In this document: in pieces, positions 54,632-62,585 of the stretch
Numbering within the stretch: position 1 is the first letter of the stretch
How the letters are laid out: each line of letters begins with the position of its first letter
Assembly: GCA_023264815.1 (NCBI GenBank)
Contig: JAHFUZ010000010.1
Span: 1 to 64,000, forward strand
Length of the DNA stretch: 64,000 nt
Reading direction: 5' to 3'
Origin: Arthrobacter sp.
GTDB lineage: Bacteria > Actinomycetota > Actinomycetes > Actinomycetales > Micrococcaceae
Position numbers and translations under genes: made by a program
Notes under the pieces: generated by a model
Database searches by the model: none
Told to the model about the DNA's origin: nothing
What the model saw: the letters and a program-made list of their open reading frames with translations, nothing else

Positions 54632-55249
54632 GTGTCTTGGGAAATTTCGGGAACGTACGTTGGTAACTGCACCTGCCAACTGATTTGTCCGTGCCCCGTG
54701 GACGGGATGCCCACCGGGCCTGACGGAGAGTGCCGGGGGCTGAACGTGTTCCACATCGCGAAGGGAAACCTTGATGACACCGACCTGTCCGGCGTCGACT
54801 TCGCGTTCCTCAATTGGTTCCCGACGCATCTGACTGCGGGCGGCTGGAAGGTGGGGGCCGTCGTCGACGATGCCGCAACCGCTGCCCAGGTGGGCGCCTT
54901 GGAAACAATTCTTCGAGGGCAGGCCGGCGGGCCTTTTGGTGATCTGGCCGGACTGTACGGCGAATGGCTGGGAGTTGAACGGGGCGGTGTCACATTTGCC
55001 GGTGGCGACAGGCCCTCCGGCTCGGTGGCCGGCCGTGCCGAGTTCACGTTCGAGCCCCTGCCCGGACCTGATGGCGGCGTAACCACGGTGAAAAACGCGA
55101 TGTACGGCTTTGCCCCTGAGTTCCGGGTGGGAAAGGCCCCGGGGCACACGGAGCTGTTCGGCATGGAATTCGACGGCGTGTACGGCGAAACCGCGGAGTT
55201 CATGTTCGCCAGTGAAATGGCTGAGGGTACTCCGAAGGGCAGAGGATAG
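54632..55249 (+). CDS. DUF1326-domain protein
   Basis: A 205-residue soluble protein; GTG 54632 follows GGAGG. The Cys-rich opening GTYVGNCTCQLICPCPVDGM (C13, C15, C19, C21) is the conserved heart of DUF1326 and looks like a metal or metalloid site. The rest includes WFPTHLTAGGWKVGAVVDDA and a C-terminal MYGFAPEFRVGKAPGHTELF. The next gene, DUF2182, begins 13 nt downstream; the two families are commonly paired. Function unknown. Confidence 0.85.
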   Translation: MSWEISGTYVGNCTCQLICPCPVDGMPTGPDGECRGLNVFHIAKGNLDDTDLSGVDFAFLNWFPTHLTAGGWKVGAVVDDAATAAQVGALETILRGQAGGPFGDLAGLYGEWLGVERGGVTFAGGDRPSGSVAGRAEFTFEPLPGPDGGVTTVKNAMYGFAPEFRVGKAPGHTELFGMEFDGVYGETAEFMFASEMAEGTPKGRG

Positions 55250-55262
55250 CCCGGCGGGCCCC

Positions 55263-56072
55263 ATGGAACACAGGAAACCCCTGAGACGAAGGATCGCATC
55301 GACTCAGGCGGCGGCCTCGCGCATTGACCTGCGGGAGGCCGCCCTGATTGCAGCCCTTCTGGTTCTGGCGGCGGCCAGCTGGACCTTCACGGCAACCCAG
55401 CTCAACGGTATGGACATGGGCAGCTGGACGGACCCCGGGCCGCTGGGCTTCTTCACCCTGACGTGGGTGGTGATGCTCGCAGCAATGATGTTTCCGTCCG
55501 TGGCGCCCATGGTGGTCGCCTATCACCGGATCCAGCGCCACCGGCGTCAGACGGGACGTTATGCACCGGGTGGATCAACGGCCATATTTGTGGCCGGCTA
55601 CCTGATTGCGTGGACGGCTTTCGGGCTGGCGGCCTATTCGCTGTACAAGTGGATCGCGGGGGTCACTCCCGCGGTATTCGCCCCGGACCAAGGCGGCCGC
55701 TATGTGGCGGCCGGGGTGATCGTACTGGCGGCCGTGTACCAATTGACGCCTGCCAAGAATGTCAGCCTGATGAAATGCCGCTCGCCCCTGGACTTTATCC
55801 TGCACCGGATGCGCCCCGGTTACGGCGGTGCGCTTCGTATGGGTGTGGAGCACGGCGTATGGTGCGTGGCGTGCTGCTGGGCGCTCATGACCGCGTTGTT
55901 TGCGCTGGGCGTTATGAGCATTGGCTGGATGGCGCTGATTGGCGCCTTCATTGCCGGGGAGAAGATGCTGCCCTGGAAGCGGCTGGCTAACCGATCGGTC
56001 TCGGTGGCACTGGCCCTGATCGCATTGGCAGTGGCGCTCGCGCCGGCAGCGGTAGACGGCATGGGAATGTAG
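55263..56072 (+). CDS. DUF2182 metal-binding membrane protein
   Basis: A 269-residue integral membrane protein with about seven helices. Conserved residues: TWVVMLAAMMFPSVAPMVVA, LMKCRSPLDFILHRMRPGYG, and GVEHGVWCVACCWALMTALF, a His/Cys/Met-rich arrangement described as a predicted metal-binding site. It is translated just after the DUF1326 gene (13-nt gap) and likely works with it, probably passing a soft metal between the membrane and the cytosolic partner. Inferred only. Confidence 0.85.
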   Translation: MEHRKPLRRRIASTQAAASRIDLREAALIAALLVLAAASWTFTATQLNGMDMGSWTDPGPLGFFTLTWVVMLAAMMFPSVAPMVVAYHRIQRHRRQTGRYAPGGSTAIFVAGYLIAWTAFGLAAYSLYKWIAGVTPAVFAPDQGGRYVAAGVIVLAAVYQLTPAKNVSLMKCRSPLDFILHRMRPGYGGALRMGVEHGVWCVACCWALMTALFALGVMSIGWMALIGAFIAGEKMLPWKRLANRSVSVALALIALAVALAPAAVDGMGM

Positions 56073-56267
56073 CCGGAACAGGGGAGCAGATTGCGGGCGC
56101 TGGCTATGGCCCTTTCGAAGGAGGCATGCCTAGACTGTCCAGACCTCCAACCGTGGGAAGACACCCACCTGCTCAAGCCGCGGGCAGCTCTGAACTGGAG
56201 GTCCATTGCAGCACTTTATGATCCGCAGCGTGCCCCACCGGGCGCGCTGCGCTGACAAGAGGAGAGC

Positions 56268-57482
56268 ATGATGACAGGGAACAAAGCCGTTGCCTACAAG
56301 GAACCGGGCAAAGTCGAACTGATCGACATCGACTATCCAACCTTCGAACTCAAGGACGGGCCGGGCGTGAACCCGGCGAATGTGGGGCGTTCGGTACCGC
56401 ACGGGGTCATCCTGAAAACGGTGGCCACCAACATCTGCGGCTCGGACCAGCACATGGTCCGCGGCCGGACCACGGCGCCGCCCAACCTGGTTCTGGGGCA
56501 CGAAATCACCGGCGAAGTGGTGGAGGTGGGCCCCGGCGTCGAGTTCATCAAAGTGGGGGACATCTGTTCGGTGCCCTTCAACATCGCCTGCGGCCGGTGC
56601 CGTAATTGCAAGGAACGCAAGACCGGGATTTGCCTGAACGTCAATCCGGACCGGCCGGGCAGCGCCTACGGCTATGTGGATATGGGCGGCTGGGTGGGCG
56701 GCCAGGCCAATTACGTCCTGGTGCCCTACGCCGACTGGAACCTGCTGAAGTTCCCGGACAGGGATCAGGCCCTCGAAAAAATCATGGACCTGACCATGCT
56801 CTCGGACATCTTCCCCACGGGCTTCCACGGTGCCGTGACAGCCGGGGTGGGCGTGGGCTCCACCGTGTATGTGGCCGGCGCCGGTCCGGTTGGCCTCGCA
56901 GCAGCCACCAGTGCGCATCTGCTGGGTGCCGCCGTCGTGATCGTGGGGGACCTGAACAAGGACCGGCTGGCGCAGGCACGCAGCTTCGGATGCGAAACCA
57001 TCGATCTCAGCGAGGGCGGCCCGGCGGAGCAGATCGAGCAGATCCTGGGCGTTCCGGAAGTGGACTGCGGGGTGGACGCCGTGGGTTTCGAGGCCCGAGG
57101 CCACGGCCACGACGCCAAGGAAGCGCCGGCCACGGTGCTGAATTCGCTGATGGACATTACCGCGGCCGGCGGCGCGCTGGGCATTCCCGGGCTGTACGTC
57201 ACCGGTGATCCGGGCGGGATCGACGACGCCGCCAAAAAAGGTGCACTGAGCCTGAGCCTGGGCACCGGCTGGGCGAAGTCCCTGAGCTTCACCACTGGCC
57301 AGTGCCCGGTGATGAAGTACAACCGGCAGCTGATGATGGCCATCCTGCATGACCGCGTGAGCATCGCCAAGAACGTCAATGCAAAGGCGATCACGCTGGA
57401 AGACGCGCCCAAGGGCTACGCCGAGTTCGACGCCGGCGCCGCCACCAAGTACGTCCTCAACCCGAACGGATACCTCAACTGA
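56268..57482 (+). CDS. fdhA: Glutathione-independent formaldehyde dehydrogenase
   Basis: A 404-residue zinc MDR enzyme (or 403 from ATG 56271); AAGAGGAGAGC lies upstream. Active-site TNICGSDQHMVRGRT (C57) and LVLGHEITGEVVEVGPGV; structural zinc site CGRCRNCKERKTGICLNVNP; dinucleotide loop VYVAGAGPVGLAAATSAHLL. The long insert PGSAYGYVDMGGWVGGQANY is typical of the Pseudomonas putida FDH type, which oxidises formaldehyde or aldehydes with a tightly bound NAD. In an actinobacterium it complements mycothiol-dependent detoxification. A hairpin terminator follows. Confidence 0.92.
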   Translation: MMTGNKAVAYKEPGKVELIDIDYPTFELKDGPGVNPANVGRSVPHGVILKTVATNICGSDQHMVRGRTTAPPNLVLGHEITGEVVEVGPGVEFIKVGDICSVPFNIACGRCRNCKERKTGICLNVNPDRPGSAYGYVDMGGWVGGQANYVLVPYADWNLLKFPDRDQALEKIMDLTMLSDIFPTGFHGAVTAGVGVGSTVYVAGAGPVGLAAATSAHLLGAAVVIVGDLNKDRLAQARSFGCETIDLSEGGPAEQIEQILGVPEVDCGVDAVGFEARGHGHDAKEAPATVLNSLMDITAAGGALGIPGLYVTGDPGGIDDAAKKGALSLSLGTGWAKSLSFTTGQCPVMKYNRQLMMAILHDRVSIAKNVNAKAITLEDAPKGYAEFDAGAATKYVLNPNGYLN

Positions 57483-57489
57483 GCCGCTG

Positions 57490-57520
57490 CCGGGCCGGGT
57501 GCCCAACGCACCTGGCCCGG
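57490..57520 (+). terminator. Intrinsic terminator after fdhA
   Basis: CCGGGCCGGGTGC (57490-57502) pairs with GCACCTGGCCCGG (57508-57520) with a single mismatch, CCAAC loop, then CCCTTCGGCC. Confidence 0.75.
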
Positions 57521-57554
57521 CCCTTCGGCCCTGCCCGTTCCTGTGATTGATGGG

Positions 57555-57566
57555 TACGGTTGCCTC
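57555..57566 (+). promoter_or_regulatory. Leaderless -10 element of cupin gene
   Basis: TACGGT (57555-57560), 6 nt, then ATG 57567. Confidence 0.5.
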
Positions 57567-57902
57567 ATGCAGAAGATATCGATCGACGCCCTGGCCCGCC
57601 AGCAGATCGCGGCCGCCGTGGCGGCACCCAGCGGGCGGGCCGCCGACACAGCGTTCGGCGGGCACGAAAAGAAGCTCCGGCAAACTGTCATGGCCTTCCG
57701 CGCCGGCACCCGGCTCAGCGAACACCAGAACCCCGGCGAGGCCACGGTTTATGTCATCAAAGGGTCCGTGTGGCTAAAGGCGGGCGATGAGTCGTGGCAG
57801 GGCAAGTCCGGTGACCTCCTGATCGTCCCGGAGGGCCTGCACAGCCTCGAAGCGGAAGAGGACTCCGCGGTGCTGTTTACGGTGGTCAAGACAGACCGCT
57901 AG
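57567..57902 (+). CDS. Single-domain cupin protein
   Basis: A 111-residue beta-barrel protein: MAFRAGTRLSEHQNPGEATV, YVIKGSVWLKAGDESWQGKS, GDLLIVPEGLHSLEAEEDS. Classical cupin motif 1 is G(X)5HXH(X)3,4E; here LSEHQNPGEA lacks the second His but keeps Glu, and motif 2 PEGLHS keeps His. It probably binds a metal, possibly weakly. Members of this type are annotated as LuxR-adjacent or stress cupins. Function unknown. Leaderless start. Confidence 0.8.
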   Translation: MQKISIDALARQQIAAAVAAPSGRAADTAFGGHEKKLRQTVMAFRAGTRLSEHQNPGEATVYVIKGSVWLKAGDESWQGKSGDLLIVPEGLHSLEAEEDSAVLFTVVKTDR

Positions 57903-57947
57903 CCGCACGCCCTGCTATGGTCCCCGGTCTGCCCGAGCTCCGCCGGC

Positions 57948-58298
57948 TCAGAGATCTGCCAGGAGTCCTGCGACGTCGTCCAGGGCGCCAGGGATAAGCG
58001 AGTAGTAGGCCCACGTGCCGCGCTTTTCGCGGTGCAGCAACCCAGCCTCTACCAGCATCTTCAGGTGGTGGGAGACGGTGGGCTGGCCGAGGTCCAGTGG
58101 CTCTGTCAGGTCACACACGCAGGACTCGCCGGAGGGCTCGGCCTTGATGATGGAGAGCAGCCGCAGCCGGTTCGGATCCGCCAGTGCCTTGAAGACCAGG
58201 GCCTTCTGCTTCGCTTCTTCGGCACCCAGGGCGGGCACGCGGGCCGGGGCGCAGCAGGCTTCAACCGTGGCCGGGGTGAGGACGGGCAGGGAGTTCAT
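57948..58298 (-). CDS. arsR: ArsR-family arsenic/metalloid repressor
   Basis: A 116-residue regulator. N-terminal CCAP motif (C15, C16), ALADPNRLRLLSIIKAEPSG, arsenic-binding CVCDL motif (C60, C62) before helix PTVSHHLKMLVEAGLLHREK. The CxCDL arrangement is the classical As(III) site. Promoter: TTGATG-N16-CATAAT-6 nt-ATG on the minus strand, with an ATTGA-N6-TCAAT operator over the -35. It starts the leftward half of the arsenic cluster, next to the aquaporin gene. Confidence 0.92.
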   Translation of the reverse strand: MNSLPVLTPATVEACCAPARVPALGAEEAKQKALVFKALADPNRLRLLSIIKAEPSGESCVCDLTEPLDLGQPTVSHHLKMLVEAGLLHREKRGTWAYYSLIPGALDDVAGLLADL

Positions 58299-58333
58299 GT
58301 ATCCATTATGCCCGCATATTGACCATCATCAAT
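58299..58333 (-). promoter_or_regulatory. arsR promoter and operator, leaderless
   Basis: Minus strand: TTGATG (-35, 58332-58327), 16 nt, CATAAT (-10, 58310-58305), 6 nt, ATG 58298. On the same stretch ATTGA-CCATCA-TCAAT (58318-58333) is an inverted repeat typical of ArsR sites, overlapping -35. This is the clearest ArsR operator in the window. Confidence 0.75.
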
Positions 58334-58367
58334 GTATTCGGCCGGCGCATCGGTTGCCGGTGGGCCC

Positions 58368-59108
58368 TCAGGAAGCGGCCTGGCCGGCTGCGTGCGGAAG
58401 AACGACGTCGTCCGCGGTGCGTGCCGCGGACGGGAACAGGAGGAGGAGCAGGCCAAGCCCCACGGCCGCTCCGGCCAGTTGTGCAAGGACGAAGCCCGGG
58501 ACCGAGCCGGGCGCGATGCCGGCGAACGTGTCACTGAAGATCCGGCCGAACGTCACGGCGGGGTTCGCGAACGACGAAGAGGACGTGAACCAGTACGCTG
58601 CCCCGATATAGGCGCCCACGGCCGGTGCGGCAAGAACCCCGCGCTTCGTGGCGGCCAGGGCGAAGATCAGCAGGACGAGTCCTGCGGTGGCCACCACCTC
58701 GCCGAGCAGGTGTCCCGTGGTGGCGCGGTCCTTGGTTGAGATGGAGGTGCCCACCTCAAACATGGTGTTCGCGATGATGCTGCCGCTTACCGCGCCCGCC
58801 GTCTGCGCAACAATGTAGATGCCGAGTTCGGACAGGGTGAGCCCGGTTCCGCTGCGGCGGCCAAGGACCCAGTCCACGAGGGATACCACGGGGTTGAAGT
58901 GCGCGCCGCTGACCGGCCCGAGGACGAGGATCAGTACCGTCAGGCCGAAGACCGTGGCCATGCTGTTCTGGAGCAGCTGCAGCCCCACGTCGTTGGGGGA
59001 GAGCTGTTGGGCGGCGATGCCGGAACCCACCACGATCATTACGAGCAGGCTGGTGCCGAGCAGTTCGGCGGCGGCGCGGCGCCACAGCGGGGGCTGGTTG
59101 GAAGTCAT
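58368..59108 (-). CDS. aqpS: Aquaglyceroporin of arsenic cluster (AqpS-like)
   Basis: A 246-residue channel with six helices and the two half-helix boxes: FNPVVSLVDWVLG (NPV) and FANPAVTFGRIFSDT (NPA). Helix 1 GTSLLVMIVVGSGIAAQQL is typical. In Sinorhizobium meliloti AqpS replaces the As(OH)3 pump: arsenite made by ArsC leaves through the channel. Here the gene sits between ArsR and the ArsR-phosphatase fusion, and no Acr3/ArsB is seen, so the same use is likely. It is divergent from the fusion gene. Confidence 0.88.
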   Translation of the reverse strand: MTSNQPPLWRRAAAELLGTSLLVMIVVGSGIAAQQLSPNDVGLQLLQNSMATVFGLTVLILVLGPVSGAHFNPVVSLVDWVLGRRSGTGLTLSELGIYIVAQTAGAVSGSIIANTMFEVGTSISTKDRATTGHLLGEVVATAGLVLLIFALAATKRGVLAAPAVGAYIGAAYWFTSSSSFANPAVTFGRIFSDTFAGIAPGSVPGFVLAQLAGAAVGLGLLLLLFPSAARTADDVVLPHAAGQAAS

Positions 59109-59154
59109 GCACAAAAGCTTGACGCATGAAGTTATCTCAGTCAAAATTGAACCA
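59109..59154. promoter_or_regulatory. Divergent promoter of aqpS and arsR-phosphatase fusion
   Basis: Plus: TTGACG (59119-59124), N18, AAAATT (59143-59148), 6 nt, ATG 59155. Minus: TTGACT (59144-59139), N18, AAGCTT (59120-59115), 6 nt, ATG 59108. Both appear leaderless and their elements interlock. No obvious palindrome is seen inside. Confidence 0.5.
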
Positions 59155-59829
59155 ATGATGACTGAGCCAGTTGACGAGTTTCAGGCGCGGGTTGCCAAGC
59201 ATGCCGCCCTGGCCGACCCGGCGCGCCTTCGCATGGTGGACCTGCTGACGCTGGGGGACCTTTCCCCGAGCGAACTGCAGGCCGAGCTCGGGATGCCCTC
59301 AAACCTGGTGTCCCACCATCTGCGCACGCTGGAAGGTGCAGGCCTGGCCACCCGCCATCGTTCCGAGGCGGACAGGCGCCGAAGCTACATCCGGCTCGCC
59401 GCCGGCGTGTTGGACGGGCTCGCCCCCGGCCGTGAACACGGAGCCCGCCGCGTCCTTTTTGTGTGCACGCGCAACAGTGCCCGGTCCCAACTGGCTGCGG
59501 CGCTCTGGAGCCAGGTCAGTGAGATTCCCTCGCTTTCGGCAGGCACCCACCCTGCGGACCGGATTGCCCAGGGGGCGGTCGACGTCGCCCGGCGCCACGG
59601 GCTCGACCTTGCGGACCGCTCCCCGAGGCTGCTGGATGACGCGGTGCGTTCGGATGCGTTCATTGTGACCGTGTGCGATAACGCCCATGAGGAAATCCCC
59701 ATACTGGGAGGGATTCACTGGTCTGTTCCTGATCCGCTCCGCCTCAACACCGAGGATGCCTTCGAGGGCGCCTTTGCTGATATTGCCCGACGCGTTGGCG
59801 ACCTCGCGCCCCGCCTGCACGCCGCCTAG
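59155..59829 (+). CDS. ArsR repressor fused to arsenate-reductase-like phosphatase domain
   Basis: A 224-residue fusion (ATG 59155 or 59158). Residues ~10-85 are an ArsR-type winged helix (KHAALADPARLRMVDLLTLG, LGMPSNLVSHHLRTLEGAGL) lacking the CxC motif of the ArsR at 57948. Residues ~98-220 are a low-molecular-weight phosphatase/ArsC fold: VLFVCTRNSARSQLAAALWS (C104, R110) and TVCDNAHEEIPILGG. The domain could reduce arsenate, sense it, or report redox state to the DNA-binding half. Such fusions exist in actinobacteria but their mechanism is, as far as I know, unresolved. Confidence 0.85.
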   Translation: MMTEPVDEFQARVAKHAALADPARLRMVDLLTLGDLSPSELQAELGMPSNLVSHHLRTLEGAGLATRHRSEADRRRSYIRLAAGVLDGLAPGREHGARRVLFVCTRNSARSQLAAALWSQVSEIPSLSAGTHPADRIAQGAVDVARRHGLDLADRSPRLLDDAVRSDAFIVTVCDNAHEEIPILGGIHWSVPDPLRLNTEDAFEGAFADIARRVGDLAPRLHAA

Positions 59830-59835
59830 ACCCCC

Positions 59836-59905
59836 CATCCCATCAATATTGACAAGTATCAATCTACTGATCGATACTTCATGCATCGATAGATATCAAT
59901 GTCTG
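59836..59905 (+). promoter_or_regulatory. Operator-rich promoter of arsC operon
   Basis: TCAATATTGA at 59843-59852 is a perfect palindrome; TATCAATC and ATATCAATG (near 59858 and 59893) plus ATCGATA at 59870 and 59885 repeat related half-sites. This AT-rich block is the usual context for ArsR binding (ATCAA/TTGAT). It precedes the five-gene arsC transcript. Confidence 0.65.
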
Positions 59906-59979
59906 TCAGTAGAGGGTGGCACAGGGGTAGGGGCCACAAACAACCCGATCCACACCCAACTGATACCAGGAGAAACCAC

Positions 59980-60402
59980 GTGACTACCGAGACCGCCAAG
60001 AAGCCTTCCGTCCTGTTCGTCTGCGTCCACAACGCCGGCCGCTCCCAGATGGCCGCGGCCTTCCTGACCACCCTGGGCAAGGGGAACATCGAGGTCCGCT
60101 CTGCAGGATCCCAGCCTGCCGATAAGGTCAACCCTGCCGCCGTCGAGGCCATGGCCGAGCTCGGCATCGACATGTCCGCCGAGATTCCGAAGATCCTCAC
60201 CACCGAGGCGGTCAAGGAGTCCGACGTGGTGATCACCATGGGCTGCGGCGATGAGTGCCCGTACTTCCCGGGCAAGCGGTACGAGGACTGGGTGCTGGAG
60301 GATCCGGCCGGCCAGGGTGTGGACGCCGTCCGGCCCATCCGGGACGAGATCAGGACCCGCATCGAGGGGCTCATCGAGTCCCTGATCCCTGCCGCCAAGT
60401 AA
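59980..60402 (+). CDS. arsC: Arsenate reductase (LMWP-fold, ArsC)
   Basis: A 140-residue protein from GTG 59980, with CAGGAG upstream. VLFVCVHNAGRSQMAAAFLT supplies C15 and R21 of the CX5R P-loop; TMGCGDECPYFPGKRYEDWV supplies C89, C93 and the Asp of this group. Close spacing and DWVLEDP fit the thioredoxin- or mycothiol-coupled ArsC class. It reduces arsenate to arsenite. First gene of the rightward operon, with ArsR sites upstream. Confidence 0.9.
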   Translation: MTTETAKKPSVLFVCVHNAGRSQMAAAFLTTLGKGNIEVRSAGSQPADKVNPAAVEAMAELGIDMSAEIPKILTTEAVKESDVVITMGCGDECPYFPGKRYEDWVLEDPAGQGVDAVRPIRDEIRTRIEGLIESLIPAAK

Positions 60403-60470
60403 CCCGTCCCGGACAGTGTGGTCCGGCAGGCCGCCACACCGACCACCCCACAGATGAAACAGAGGACAGC

Positions 60471-61856
60471 ATGGATCCAGTGAAGAACCTTCCCGTCGCC
60501 GTCATCGGCGCGGGACCCGTGGGACTCGCCACCGCGGCCCACCTCCTGGAGCGCGGCCTCGAACCCGTGATCTTCGAAGCCGGCCCGACGGCGGGCGCTG
60601 CCGTCGAAGAATGGCGCCACATCCGGCTGTTCTCACCCTGGCGGTTCAACCTCGACGCCGCCGCCGTCCGCCTGCTCGAGGCCACCGGCTGGGAGACGCC
60701 CCGCCTGACGGCACTGCCGTACGGCGGCGATCTCATCGACAACTACCTGGCCCCGCTGGCCGCGGTCCCGGCCATGGCGTCCCGGCTCCAGACCGGCGCC
60801 CGGGTCCTGGCCGTGACCAGGCAGGGCATGGACAAGACCCACAGCCGCAACCGAGATGCCACGCCCTTCATTGTCAGGGTGGAGCATGCCGACGGCGAGA
60901 TCCGCGACCACACAGCCGCCGCTGTCATCGACGCGTCCGGCACCTGGTCCACCTCCAACCCGCTCGGCACCTCCGGGCTGCCCGCCATCGGCGAGAACGC
61001 GGGCGGCGGCCGGATTTCCTCGCCCCTGCCGGACGTCACCGGACGGGACCGCGCTGCCTTCGCCGGCCGCCGCGTCCTGGTGGTCGGGGCAGGGCACTCG
61101 GCTGCGAACACTTTGATCAACCTGGCCGACCTCGCCAAGGAAGAACCCGGAACCAGCATCCTCTGGGCCGTCCGTGGAGCCTCCGCCGAGAAGGTTTACG
61201 GCGGTGGAGATGCCGACGGCCTGCCGGCCCGCGGCCAGCTCGGCTCCCGGCTTCGCCGGTTTGTTGGGGCGGGAAGGATTGAGCTGCACACCGCCTTCGG
61301 TATCTCCTCACTGAAAACCCTGGACTCCGGCATCAGCGTCGAAGCTGCCGACGGCCGGACCTTGGAGGCCGACATCATCATCCCCTGCACCGGTTTCCGT
61401 CCGGACCTGGACATCCTGCGTGAGCTCCGGCTCGACCTGGATCCCGCCGTTGAAGCGCCGTCCCAGCTCGGGCCGCTGATCGATCCCGAATTCCACTCGT
61501 GCGGCACGGTCGAGCCGCACGGTGCGAAGCTCCTGGCGCACCCGGAGAAGGACTTCTACATCGTGGGCATGAAGTCCTACGGCCGTGCTCCGACCTTCCT
61601 CCTGGCCACGGGCTACGAACAGGTCCGCTCAGTTGCTGCCGCCCTGGCAGGCGACCAAGCCGCCGCGGACGCGGTACATCTCGAACTTCCCGAAACAGGC
61701 GTGTGCTCCACCGACGCCGGGACGAGCTGCGACGTCCCCGTGGCCGTTACGGCAGGCACGGACAGCCCAGCCGGCGACGGCTGCTGCGCCGCACCCGAAC
61801 CCGTGCTCATCGGATTCCCCACCGGTCTGGCACACGGCCGCTCCGGCGGAGCCTGA
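60471..61856 (+). CDS. arsO: ArsO-like FAD/NAD(P)-binding flavoprotein with Cys-rich tail
   Basis: A 461-residue flavoprotein; ATG 60471 follows AGAGGA. FAD loop VAVIGAGPVGLATAAHLLE and NAD(P) loop VLVVGAGHSAANTLINLADL identify a two-dinucleotide-fold oxidoreductase; IIIPCTGFRPDLDILREL fits the substrate region. It matches the ArsO/flavin monooxygenase-like proteins seen in actinobacterial ars operons. The tail (~415-455) is Cys-rich: GVCSTDAGTSCDVP and DGCCAAPEPVLIG. The reaction is unproven; oxidation of an organoarsenical or reduction of a metalloid are possibilities. Confidence 0.78.
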   Translation: MDPVKNLPVAVIGAGPVGLATAAHLLERGLEPVIFEAGPTAGAAVEEWRHIRLFSPWRFNLDAAAVRLLEATGWETPRLTALPYGGDLIDNYLAPLAAVPAMASRLQTGARVLAVTRQGMDKTHSRNRDATPFIVRVEHADGEIRDHTAAAVIDASGTWSTSNPLGTSGLPAIGENAGGGRISSPLPDVTGRDRAAFAGRRVLVVGAGHSAANTLINLADLAKEEPGTSILWAVRGASAEKVYGGGDADGLPARGQLGSRLRRFVGAGRIELHTAFGISSLKTLDSGISVEAADGRTLEADIIIPCTGFRPDLDILRELRLDLDPAVEAPSQLGPLIDPEFHSCGTVEPHGAKLLAHPEKDFYIVGMKSYGRAPTFLLATGYEQVRSVAAALAGDQAAADAVHLELPETGVCSTDAGTSCDVPVAVTAGTDSPAGDGCCAAPEPVLIGFPTGLAHGRSGGA

Positions 61857-61913
61857 CCACAAACATCCCCACCTCCAACCAACGTTCCGGAAGCACCGGA
61901 AGGGAAAACTGCC

Positions 61914-62585
61914 ATGACTGAACACCACGAAGCGAAGCTGGGACTGCAGGACAACACCGAGATTCTGCACCGGATCAGCAGCCGCCTCGCTGATCGCTAT
62001 GCCGGAACATTCGCTGCCGAGACGGTGGAACGCTATGTCTTCGAGTCCTACACAGCTCTGGCGCGGACCGCCAGGATCAGCGCGTACCTGCCTGCCACGA
62101 CAGAACACTTCGCCAATGACAGGCTCCACGCACTTGCCAAATCCAAGGGAGTGATCGCGTCCGGGGTTCCCGACGTGCTCTTTGTTTGTGTGCAGAACGC
62201 CGGCCGCTCCCAGATGGCCGCCGCACTGCTGGCGGTCGAAGCCAAGGGCAGAATCCACGTCCGCTCCGCCGGTTCCATGCCGGCAGCCGAACTTGATCCG
62301 ACCGTGGTGGCCGTGATGTCCGAGATGGGCCTGGATCTAACCCGGGACTACCCGAAACCGCTCACCGACGATGTGGTGCGGGCCTCAGATGTGGTCATTA
62401 CCATGGGCTGCGGGGACTCGTGCCCGATCTACCCGGGGAAGCGCTACGAAGACTGGGACCTTACCGATCCCGCCGGGCAAAGGCTGGAGACCGTCCGGGA
62501 CATCCGCGACCAGATCCACGAGCGCGTGAGGAAACTCGTCGCGTCACTCCTGCCCTCTGATCAGAAAGAAGCAACCACCGCATGA
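61914..62585 (+). CDS. Arsenate reductase with N-terminal three-helix domain
   Basis: A 223-residue protein; ATG 61914 has AAGGG-like signals upstream. Residues ~1-80 form a three-helix bundle (EILHRISSRLADRYAGTFAA, ETVERYVFESYTALART) found as a dimerisation extension in actinobacterial ArsC. Residues ~86-215 match ArsC: VLFVCVQNAGRSQMAAALLA (C92, R98), TMGCGDSCPIYPGKRYEDWD. It is paralogous to the 59980 gene but longer. The downstream phosphatase-like gene overlaps its stop (ATGA), so they are translationally coupled. Confidence 0.9.
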   Translation: MTEHHEAKLGLQDNTEILHRISSRLADRYAGTFAAETVERYVFESYTALARTARISAYLPATTEHFANDRLHALAKSKGVIASGVPDVLFVCVQNAGRSQMAAALLAVEAKGRIHVRSAGSMPAAELDPTVVAVMSEMGLDLTRDYPKPLTDDVVRASDVVITMGCGDSCPIYPGKRYEDWDLTDPAGQRLETVRDIRDQIHERVRKLVASLLPSDQKEATTA

